64,000 nt of DNA from Anas platyrhynchos (taxonomy: Eukaryota > Chordata > Aves > Anseriformes > Anatidae). Where the stretch lies: positions 74,886,501 through 74,950,500 of the forward strand of contig NC_092621.1 of assembly GCF_047663525.1 (NCBI RefSeq). Reading direction: 5' to 3'. The stretch's first letter is position 1; the number at the start of each line of letters is the position of its first letter. The position numbers and the translations under genes were made by a program. The notes beneath the pieces are model-generated. The model made no database searches, was not told where the DNA came from, and saw only the letters and a program-made list of their open reading frames with translations. Positions 1 through 12,000 of the stretch are shown here, piece after piece.

Positions 1-11
1 CTGTGCTGCAG
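1..11 (+). CDS. SVEP1: SVEP1 exon tail (end of the preceding exon)
   Basis: The window opens on a few bases followed by a good donor, GTAAGG, at 12. Read in the phase required by the next exon (phase 1) it gives Cys-Ala-Ala and then a split Ala codon, so a sushi-domain cysteine would close here. The fragment is short, so this call depends on the phase match and donor only. Confidence 0.55.
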
Positions 12-3000
12 GTAAGGTCCAGCCTTTTCCACATTCATGGTGAGAGCAGTAAACCATGCAAAAATACCTCAGCAAGCTTGCAGGCAGTAATAAATAAGGT
101 TATCAGAGAAATTCAAAATTCTAATGCCTCTACGCAAACACCTGGATTTTACGCTGTTTTCTATTGATCCAGGCCCTCAGAACAAGGAATGGAATAAGTT
201 TGATTCCTTTTAAAAGTGGAGTAGGTCTCACTTTTTTATATAAAGGCTATGGTAACCAGGAAGGACAGGAGAGAATGGTGTGATTGTAACATATGATACT
301 CCCCACTTAAGTCCTTAGTATATCTTCCACTGACTTCAATGGAGTACATAGCAAGTCATGTGACAGCAGAGAATCAAATCTTTTAACATTATTTTATAAC
401 CCAAATCTCATAACTTTTCATCAAATTACAAATAGGACTTGTGAGTAGCATCCATTTCTATTGCTCTTCATATGATCTGATTTTGAAATTTGCAGAAATA
501 AAGTTCTCTCTTTCTTCCTTCCTTTCCTCTCTTTTTCCTTCCTCTTCCCTCGCACCTTTTCTTTGAACAGCAAACCCTTGTCCTGTGCCTTTCATAATCC
601 CAGAGAACGCCCTTCTCTCCGAGGTGGATTTTTATGTTGGGCAGAATGTCTCCATCAGGTGCAGGGAAGGCTACCAGCTGAAAGGGCAGGCTGTGATCAC
701 CTGCAATGCTGATGAGACTTGGACTCCAACAACGGCTAAGTGTGAAAGTAAGTACAGGTGTTGGGGTTCTGCAAGGACACGGTCTGCCTCTGTAGGGCTG
801 GTGGCACGTCTGTGTCGCACAGGAGGGTAACAGCACAGACATATTGGCAGAGCTCTCTAGCTGCCTGGCAGAGAAGGACCTGGGAGTGATGGTGGACAGT
901 GGGCTGAATATGAGCCAGCAGTGTGCTCAGGTGGCCAAGAAGGCCAACGGCATCCTGGCTTGTATCAGAAGCAGTGTGGCCAGCAGGGCTAGGGAGGTGA
1001 TCGTCCCCCTGTACTCGGCTCTGGTGAGGCCGCACCTTGAGTACTGTGTTCAGTTTTGGGCCCCTCGCTACAAGAAGGACATGGAGGTGCTTGAGCGGGT
1101 CCAGAGAAGGGCGACGAAGCTGGTGAGGGGCCTGGAGAACAGGTCCTACGAGGAGCGGCTGAGGGAGCTGGGCTTGTTCAGCCTGGAGAAGAGGAGGCTC
1201 AGGGGTTAGCTTATCGCTCTCTACAGGTACCTTAAAGGAGGCTGTAGTGAGGTGGGGGTTGGTCTGTTCTCCCACGTGCCTGGTGACAGGATGAGGGGGA
1301 ATGGGCTGAAGTTGCGCCAGGGGAGTTTTAGGTTGGATGTTAGGAAGAACTTCTTTACTGAAAGGGTTGTGAGGCATTGGAATGGGCTGCCCAGGAAAGT
1401 GGTGGAGTCACCATCCCTGGAAGTCTTTAAAAGATGTTGAGCTTAGGGATATGGTTTAGTGGAGGGCTTGTCAGCATTGGGTCAGAGGTTGGACTCAATG
1501 ATCTTGACGTCTCTTCCAACCTAGATGATTCTGTGATTCTGTGATAAAGAACAGAGTTTTTATCTACAATTGTCCTATGGAGAGCTGGGTTGCTTCTAGA
1601 GACCCTGGCTCATAAAAGCTGTATAAAAGAGCTATATCTTCTTTCTAAGAGAGTTATTTCAGGAAGAAGATCCAGAATATGTCTACAAATTGATGCCCTA
1701 GATGCACTCATGCTACTGGCCTTTAGGTTCTGCTGTAATTTCCTTTTCAATTTACCTTTTGCAAGCAATGCAGCTGGGCTTGATTATTGCATACCCTGAA
1801 TGATTCCAGTGAGATTATGTTGAGACAAGGGCTATAGTGAGAGGTGTTCTTTTATTGTATTCATTGACACTGATACAAGGCATGAAGTCCTTTTTCAGGC
1901 TTTTTGGCTTCTTAGAATCAGTATTGATTAGTTGCATCACCTCCCTCTGCAAACCCAGTCTCATGTATTTCCTAGGACCATCTGAAAGTTTCTGCGCTGT
2001 CTGGTAGATATAGTCATTGTTGCATTACTTAAAATTGCTGTTGCTGGTCTTCTCCATGCTTTGGTCTTCTCCATGCTTGCTGGCACACACGTGGGAGTAC
2101 ATACAGTTTCACCCTGTGGGTACCTGCACTGTGGAGAAGCCCTGCATTTTCATCAGAGGTGTCTTAGCACCTTCTGAGTCCTGTGGGCAAAGCACAGAGT
2201 TGGAAACCACGTCATGCAGGCATTGTAGCTCACCAGCCTCTGGGTGATTTCTTTTGTTTAGAGATATCTTGCGGGCCCCCAGCTCACATAGAGAATGCTC
2301 TCATCCATGGTAGCTTCTATCAGTATGGAGACGTGATCACCTATTCCTGCTACAGTGGCTACATGCTGGAGGGGCCCCTGCGAAGCATTTGCCTAGAAAA
2401 TGGAACATGGACAACACCACCTACCTGCAAAGGTAAGTAGTTTTTTGAACAGAAGTATTTCTTAACTAGCCATAAGCATGGAGGTGTCATCCTAGCTGCA
2501 GCAGAAACAAAAGCCAAATTCTTGCTGGTTTCAATGCAGCTGTGATTTCACCTACATTTTAAGTGCAGGGTGTCACTTTTTATTTCCAGGTGAAAAGAGT
2601 ACTTCCTCAATTTTTCTCTCTAGTCCTTGCTAACCCTATGGTTTCTCTTCCTACAGTGTTGTATCCCACACTTTAGATTCTCTTTGCCACATTTTTTGTA
2701 AGAAGGATACAGATACAGAACTAACTAGTCATCTTGTTGATATGCTAGGGTATTTCAAATAAAGCACTCCTGGTCATTTTTTCAAGCACTGCATAAAAGA
2801 CAAGTAGATCAAATGGGTGCCTTACCTTTCCATCCTTGACTTCTATAAATTACAGAATTAACTCTTTCACACTGAAGATTCATATAAAGTATCAATTTTA
2901 AGCAGAAAATGGGGAAACCAACACAGAACATAGACAAACTATGCAGTAAAAAACAGATATAAGAATATTCGAGCACTAACTGAAAACAAAGGGTAAGGCA

Positions 3001-6000
3001 TAGCAAAAGTGTCCAAAGGTCACACAGCTGTCATGGAGGAGACCTTGACATCTGCCATTTCCCCACCAGAAACTTGACTAGCCCTCCTGCTGCCGGCTCA
3101 CTATGTAGCTGTGTGGGTTAGTTGTAGCCTTGAAGCCTTACCTCAGATAGTGTTACAGCCATTACAATATGAACTGAGCCTTAGGTGTTCTGTGCAGAAA
3201 CATGAGCATTAGAAGTCACATTCCCATAGCTCGAGAATTCCTGCAGAAGAGAAGAGGTGCCAGAACATTGATCTGGGAACATCAGAGTCGTAATCGAAGT
3301 TGTCAGGTCTGCCTCTGCTCTTGCAAGTGTCTCAGCATCACATGCCTAAAATTGAAGCAGAAATACTTCCTCCTTTGCCATCTTTCTGTTTGGATCAGAA
3401 ACCCCTTGGTGCTGGAGGTTTCTATACAGTGCTTAGCCTGAGTAACCAGGGTCCCTTTGGTACTGTTTTTTTGTTGTTGAATTCTGCCACCAAAACATGA
3501 ATGTCAAGACCCAGATAATTTGAGTTGCCCTCCTGTGTGAAAGCAAGCACTCTGTTAAAGTGCCAAATGCAATAGCTAAAATTTCCTTGCCTAAAAAATC
3601 ACAGATCAGCAGGTTGTTTTGAGAAGGCACATTGCCAGTGAAGTGGAATTGTAACTCCTGAGCATTACAGGAATAGAGAAGCTGCTTCTGAAAACCATCC
3701 TCTTCTTAGTAATGTGCTCATGGTTTGGCATTGCCCCAAAGAGTAGGCTGTTGAGCAGCCAAGTAGAGGAGATTTATGGTAAAAGCACCTGAGTTATGTC
3801 AGATGCCTGGAGTTATCCAAAAGTCATTTTGGAAACTAACCCTCACCAACAATCAAGTCCTTTCTGAAAAGCTTACCAAGTACTTTACTATTTCTTTCTA
3901 AACTGTAGTGGCTACAGAAATCAAGGGATCTCTGCACAATAGCTACTCTACCTAAGCTAGGTATTTATTAGCAATTTATCTTTTTTATGTTATCTCCAGA
4001 CTATAACACTGTGCATTCTTCATCTGCCTCCTTAATATCATCAGTTTTAGTTTTTACTCTTATTTACTAGTTTTTAGTTACACAGAATTTAGTTACCTTA
4101 TGCCAAGGGCTGTAGTCTTCTGCTAAAAGAGGTTCTTGACATTGTTGGCTAACAAACCGAAAGGGATGATATGCAAAAAAACTGTCAAGCATCCTGTTTC
4201 CAATACCACTGAATTCATGGGACAATTCAAAGGAATGAGTGTTGGGATTAATTATTTTGAAATGCAAAGTGATGAGGTGGACAGATGATCAGGGTTGTGC
4301 AAGTAAACGAAGTGGAAAAACCTGCCTTGTGGTATATTAAGGGAGAAAAATAACAATTCCCCCCTCCCCCCTTTCACCTAAAAGGGAAACTAAAAAGGAC
4401 CAAAGATGCTTCTGAGGGGACCGATGTGTTTTCATGACACATTTCAAAATAATCTTTCAGAACTGCTTTATAATTCATTTGGGGGATTTGCCTAACAAAA
4501 GGGCCTACAGGACCCAAGCCTTTGTGGCGTACATCAGAAGCAACATGAAAGCACTCTTTGCTATGATTCATCCTGCATTTCTTCTCTTTGGCTCTGTGAG
4601 CTGATTATTAGTATGTCCTAAGCCTGCTTGAAACATACTGGCCCGGTTGAACAGGTTAGTTAACGTAAATATTGTAATTAAAAAGCAGACTCTGTTGGCT
4701 TCTGTGGGAGAGCTGTAACCACAGCTGCACTTGGCTATTGCAGGCCAGATTCTGATCTGAGTTTCAGGGGTGAGAAGTATTAGGCTGGATCTGACAAATG
4801 TAAACACCTGTGGGACTCATCAGCCTTCACAGATTCACACAGCTTGTCGAACTAACTCCTCTCTCTCCTCTCTGAAATGCTCTAAAATCTGTGTCAGGAA
4901 TTTGCTTGGAGAGATCTTCTGGCATGGTGCAGCTAACCAAAAGGTTGGTACCCAGCTAGCAGACAAGCATTCTGAGGGGCAGCAGAGGCATCAGGAAACT
5001 GTTCACAGAAAAGCTTTTTGGCAGAACAGAAATCTTTTTTTTTTTTTTACCTCTTCTTACCCAAATTTGTCTTGCAGCAGTGTAATGCTTGGAAATAACT
5101 ATCAGCATGGATTTATAAGGGTGGAATCTCAACGATTAAGATTGATACTGTGAATGTGAGATGTGCTACCAGAAGCTGCAGTTAATGATTGCCGTTTTTT
5201 CTCCAGTAGATCAGGATTGCACTTCTCCTGCTTGCTTTCACAGAAGCTGAAAAAGAGAATGAGATCCAAGCTTAACTTCTTGCTCCAAGCTTTTCTCTAC
5301 TTTTGTCTGCTGAGTGAATAATAATCCCTACAGCTACAGACACATAGAGCCTCTCCCTGTGTAAACTGGTGTATAACAAGAGCACAGCTAGGGATGGTAC
5401 TTACTAATTCAGAGTTTCACAATGAGGGGTCCTTGGCAGAAATCCAATAGAAGCATACCTCTGACTGAGATCCTGAATCCAAAGCAACTTCTGTAACTCA
5501 TGAAATGTCTACATCTTCTCCATCAACAGTGTGAGAGAGAATAAATTCCAGAAACCATGTAGGGGGCGGCCTTGAATTTAACTTGGCTTTTAATTTATAT
5601 ACCAGCCCTTTACTTACCATCCCATTATACTTTCATGGAATATCTTTTCAGTGTTCTGGATCACAGATGCCTTCAAAACTTCAAATGCTTTTTGATTCAA
5701 CTTTCATAATTTTTCATTGCACGGAAGAAATCTGTTTGGCGCACTATTCCACTTCAGTCAACACCTAGAGACAAGCTGTCTGTATATTCTTAGATATCTT
5801 TACAACAAAGATCATTCCAAATACCTCTGAAAATACTGCAACTTCTGTGAACCTGTCAGGTCATAAGGTCTCTTCCCAATCTCATTATCAGATGACATTT
5901 GATGGGAAAGTTCTTGAGTTTTTAAGAAAGCTAAAGCTTCAGCTAAGGCTTTCAATGGAGTCCAAGCTGTAACTTGCAGCTTGGCATGGTTTAGTTGCAA

Positions 6001-9000
6001 GAGTGACTCAAGCTCTGCTCTGTCAGTGCAAGATTTGCATTCTTTCCAGTGTGGAAGTCAGGTCTGAACCAGTGTGCTACACCACTGCTTGTAGTTAATA
6101 CTAACATTGAAAAAGATCTGAAATACTTTCAAAGCCTAAACACATTATTTTGCTCAGCTGGTAACTAATTAAAGATAGGATGCAATTAACAGTTCAGATT
6201 GAGTTTCCTGAGGTTACTCTGTGTTCATAACTACCACTAATTAGAAGTTTGTCTGATTACTTATTTGTTCTGTAGTACCATCTAGAAGCCACATTTTTTG
6301 ATCTTATGTATATGGCATGTACATCAACATGAGAGGGATTGTACTTGCTCCAATGATCTTTAATATGTTTGTACTTAGCTTGCCACCCAGTTTTTTAAAG
6401 TAGTCCTGGTTTTCCTGGAAATACTAGCCAAGACACAGCGCAATGTTGTACAAAAGATGATGATGGAGTCCAAAGCCTGTTGAGTTCAGGCAACTTACTG
6501 GGGTGGTGTGTTAGAGCCCGCTTCAAATTCATCACTTGTGTGATCAAGTATTTATTAGCAGGTATGTGAGCCATGGAGCAGCAGTCAGCATGAATGCTGA
6601 ATGAGGCTTGTAATCATGCTTTTGGTTCCACAGGTAAACACTTTGCTGTGCCACTGTTGCACCCAGTGTAGGGCACTCCTCATTCCTCTGGATGATACTG
6701 CAATAAAAATTCCATGTGCAACCACAGTGTTTTATCTCACTTTTGACAAACCCTGTGTTATGCCAGACAGCATTATCTTGGTGCTTCATACCAAGGTTAG
6801 AAGAAAGCTTGATTTTATCAAGAGGAGGAAAAAAGTGGGTAATAGTTTTTGTGGGGGGAGAAAAAACAAGTAGAGCACAGTGTTAGCCTTGAAGCGTTGT
6901 CCAGATAATTTACCAGACCATCCTAAAAACATTATTTTTCATTCTTGTCATTGTTCAAGGACATTTTTAGGTTGTTTTAATGGTAAATAAAGAGGAAAGT
7001 ATTATGTATTGTATGCTTCCCTCCGTACTCTTGCTCACCGTACCTAGTCACATGCACACAGCTAGGAAACGATGTTGCCCTTGAAATCAAAAATAAGTTA
7101 AACTTCAGAACTTTACTGTGTTTGTTTGTCCTACGTGAAACCTTACAACGGCAAAAATCTGTCTAAGATTCTGAATTATTGATTTTCTAATTCACCTTCT
7201 TGAGGTGGTCATGAAATCGTTCTGTTTTCAGCTGTCTGTCGGTTCCCGTGTCAGAATGGTGGGGTCTGTGAGCGACCAAATGCCTGCTCGTGTCCGGATG
7301 GCTGGATGGGTCGTCTCTGTGAAGAACGTATGTATCATCCATTAAGCATAATTTTTAAGGATGTTGTAGGTAGGACAAATGAATTTACTGCCAAGTGGGA
7401 AAATTACAGGCCTAAGAGCCAAAAACATAAAAATCATAACTGTGTTCTGCTTGACAAATTAGACTAGAAATGACTAAGCAATTGCTTGTTTCTAGACAAA
7501 TGACTGTCCTCTAACACCTATAAAAAGATAATACAGCTGTGATAATAATAGCTGCTCAGATAATACGGCTGGGGCACCTTTTCCATCCTGTCCTTCCTGA
7601 CCTGTGTTCCACTGCCCCACAAATGCTGGGCCGGCTTTTCCTGGCCTGGGCCATTGCGTAACTGGAGAACTGGATCTGTTCTGGTTGGGAACAGTCAAAT
7701 CTGACCTCTGGGCATGTCAGAAATTCTATGGGCAGCGTTGGAGATGCCAGATTTTGCCATATTTCCCATTTCCTTGGCAGTGCTCTTTACAGAAAGGATT
7801 GGTGCTGTCCGCCGCCAAGCGTGCGGACTCGGCCCTGTATGTTGGGCATTTTCAGCAGGAGGGGGGTTGAGCCCTGTGCCTGGCAGCATCGTGTTGGCAA
7901 TGCCACAACTTTATTTCCTTACCTTAATGTTAGCAACAATACCTACTGCATTCTTCAGAACCAGAAGACATGCCCCTAGACGTTTTGATCTGTCATCCCA
8001 GTTCTGACCCTGTTTTCCTATACGGGGAAAATGAACAGACAGCTGACTGGTTAGATTACAGTTCAGGCAGACACAGGCAATAGCCCTCTTTTTTTTTTTT
8101 TTTCTTTACTTTGACATAGGTAGCGAGGAGGAGAGGCTTCCCACAATTGGTTAATGCCACCTTGATTCTGCGTTATTGCTTGTCAAGCAAGGTACAGCAG
8201 TGAACAGAAAAGTTAGGTTTAGTCTTTGGTGCTGACGGCCTGTTTTGCAAATCAGAGGGCTTTTTGAGTGTAGCACTGAGCACTGATCTGTCAGGGCCAG
8301 GCCCCAGGTGAGGCCACAGGATTTGGAAAGAATCCGGTCGCTTCCTACTTCACGGTACATTTCACAGGTAATAAGAGAGGTACATCTTCCTGAGAAGGGC
8401 CTGACTACCTGGAAAAATGTGCAGAGCACTACTCATTTAGTGATACAGACAAGAGTAAATCTTGGTGATATAGATTAGTCCCTTGAACTCCCAGAATTTC
8501 ATTATTCCTTTCTTACCCAAGCTGACTGTACCTGCTCAGCTTGATCTCTGCTATGCAGCAGAAGAGGAATAAACTGTGTCCATCAGTCCTCTGCAGCCCC
8601 CATCAATCCTCCCAGAATAAAACTCCCCTGCAAGTGCCTCACATGGGTCCACATTTGAGGCCCAGCTCAACTCTTGCTCCTGTGAGAGCATGTTCACACA
8701 GGTACTCCATTCAGTTAGGGTAGTAGAGATGGTAATTTTATGAAGGTCCTTAAATCACAGAAATCATTGAATTGCATGGGTTGGAAGGGACCTCAAAGAT
8801 TACCCAGTTCCAACCCCCCTAACATAGGCAGGGATGCCACCCACTAGATCAGGTTGCCCAAAGCCCCATCCAGCCTGGCCTTGAGCACCTCCAGGGATGG
8901 GGCATCTGGGCAGCCTGGGCCAGTGCCTCACCGCCCTCTGAGGGAAGAATTTCCTCGTAACCTCTCATCTAAATCTCCCCTCTTTTAGTTTAAAACCATT

Positions 9001-12000
9001 TTCCCTCATCCTGTCATTATCTGATTGAGCAAAGAGTTGCTCCCCATCTTTTTTATGAGTCCCCTTCAAGTACTGAAAGTTACTTAAATCCTTTATGTAC
9101 ATAAACCTTTATGTACAAAAGTAGATAAATCACAAACAGTTTGCATATTGCAACATCTTGTAGATCTCCTCATTGGCACAGCATGGGTTGGTTGGTCATG
9201 GGCCATCAACTACTTGGTATAACGCAGCAGTTCTCTGGTGCCTTTGTTCCCCAAAGCTTGCAGCCACAGTCAGCCCGTTGCACCTGAAATGCCTTGTCCT
9301 GCTGGAGACTGGGAGGCTTGTGGTGTCACCTGTCCCAGCATGTTTTCCCTGGCCCAGACCAGGGCTTTCCTACGAGCAGCATGTAGTTCCCTCGTTTTGG
9401 ATGTTACACTGTGGGATCTTAGGTTCTTTTCTTACACACCCTCCTCTTCACTTGCCAGAGGTTATTATTCTTACTGGTTCTCTTCCCTTCTCCTTAGCAA
9501 TATGCATTCTGCCATGTCTCAACGGAGGTCGCTGTGTGGCTCCTTACCAGTGTGACTGCCCTGCTGGATGGACTGGAGCACGATGCCATACAGGTAAAAC
9601 GCTTCTTACCTACATTTTTCTCTGCACTTTTTGTGACTCCTCTGTCAATGTGTAGCACAGTTTACTAAGGACTCTGTAGCAACTACCAGGCTTCTCTCAG
9701 GAAAACCCAGCCCTACAATAATATTCCCTGAGCGTTGCTGTCCTCAGCTGCAAACTATTTTCAGAGTAGTCCATGATGCATCTTAACAATCCTCAGAGAA
9801 ATTTAGTTCCAGAAAGGACAAACAGCATTCAGAAGAGGGCTGTCTGCAAAAAGCAGTACAGTGGAGAGAATATTGTATATGAGCTTCTCAAAAGAGCCTG
9901 TACATTGTTTTATGTACTCACTCATCATTGTACAGATTTCACCACTGGACTCAGAAGCAAGTTGCAAGTTTTGCTGAGGCTTCTCAACACATAGCTGTAT
10001 GGTGTGGGGGCAGGTGAAGCTGATTTGCAATGAGGGGTAACATTTTGAACCAAGGTTTGGCATACTTGCCTCCACAACAACTCTGAATAAAAGGCAGCTT
10101 TCTAAAGGCTTATCTCTATGGAAGTAGCCAACAAAACTCATAGTGACAGAGTGATCACTGAAATGTCTTTCAATCATTACTGAATCTCAATCATTAGTAG
10201 ATGTTAACTACTTTTTTATTGTTATTATTATAGAGTTTGCTCACTGTATTTTTGTTGTTCAGGTGCACCTTAACTGAGGCTAACAGGGCCTTGACATGAA
10301 AGCTGGGCTTTGCTTTCCCGTAGGTCTTTCGAGTGGTTAATTGGGTGAACTCCAGGAAGAATGCATGCTATTGTTAATGAATGTTCATGCTCAAAATTTC
10401 AGAGTAACCAATTTAACTCAGAACTGCTGTTTTTTGAAGGGACACTAGCCTAGCACGTAATGCTGTATTTCCTCAAGTATTTCAGAAAGTTTGCAGCTGT
10501 AACAACATAAGTACTTGAGGAGAACAGATAGCTTTTTTAGTTCTGGGCCAGCAATTCAAATCTGTTCAGGCTGAGTTGCTTTTCAGTAGCTCAGGAAAAA
10601 AATCTAGTGGACAACTCCGTCTGTGCCAAAATCCATTCAACAAAGTACACAAGCACCATTTATGAAGTTACTACACCAACTCTCGTTTCACTTCCTGGTT
10701 GCGACACTGTACCATAACAGAGCAAAGTGAAATGGGAAATATTTGGATTACCTGCTGCTCTCACGGGAATAATTAGATACATGAGGTGAGAGGTGAAGAT
10801 GTTTCATTCATATTCTTCATTCCAGAATCTGAAGTCATTTTCAATATGAGAAACCCGGCACACTTAATTGCACAGGGATGGTCCCTCTTTATAACCTCCT
10901 GTCATTGTTTGCTTGTGTTTTGGCCCAGAGGAAACGAGTAGAGTATTTCCATCTCCTTTACACATTCCTGGGATTACTCATTTCCATTTCCTGTAATTCT
11001 ATTCTAGTCAGTGTTTCCGGTGATGCATATTACTGGCAGAAGTACCACCCAAAGTTTGTCTTCCCTGGTGTCTTTAAGTCTATCCTCTTAATATGGTGTT
11101 ATCTGCTTAAAAGACTTCATGCTTTTCAGCAACCTGGTGTTAGAAATGTTTGTGTAGGAAGGAGCTCATTAAGAGAGTCTCTGAATCTGTTGTGTAAATT
11201 GTGTGGTGCTTTTATCTCCTCGTCTCAAAACTGATAGGAAGACTCAAAGCTTTCACTTTCTCTGTTTGGCTGCCTGATACCTTGGGTTTGGCGGGGACTG
11301 TTAGTGTTAGGTTAGAGGTTGGACTCGATGATCTTGAGGTCTCTTCCAACCTAGAAAATTCTGTGATTCTGTGATTCTGTTTCCCAGCTGACCCAGCGCT
11401 GTCATATGAGGAAGGCTAGCACTTGCTCTCCAGTTCAAATGCCCCGTACCACCTAGTCACACATCTTAGGGATGTCCAGTGCCTGTCAGGAACTTGCTGT
11501 CACACTCTGCTTACTTTCCCTGTCTCCATAGAGGTGTCACTGTGTGAACTCTTACTCCTTGCCTGCTGTTGATGTGTAAATGGCTTTTTGACCTTTAGCT
11601 CCCTGTTTGTTCTACCTCTTTCTGGACTTTTTACCACATCTGGTTTCTGCTTCTCCTGGCTGCTGTTCAGCCATCACATTCCTGTCAAATAAACATCTAC
11701 ATTTTCTTCCTAGAAATGAGGCCTATTTTTCTGTTGATTTTATGATTTTTCTCTTCTAATCCCTCCTCCTGCTCCCACTTGCATTCCTTTTCTGCCTCAA
11801 TCTGGGGCAAAAAGAACAGAATTTTTAAAGGCAAGATAAAAACGTGTACTGGCTTTTCCATGCAGCTCATACAGTGCAACAGACAGCAGAAGCAGCAGAG
11901 AGGTTTGAATCACATTCAGCAGAAGTGAGCCTCTAACACTGCCCTTCCCAGAGTAAACCATCTTTTACAAGAAACCCAAAGCTGACATTTGCTGCTGTAG

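Noticed and set aside
844-1440. Two plus-strand frames that look like a protein gene
   Set aside because: They are CR1 ORF2 remnants with an internal stop and a CR1 tail.
9173-9655. 160-residue plus-strand frame
   Set aside because: Only the segment 9498-9593 is the SVEP1 EGF exon; the rest is intron that happens to stay open.
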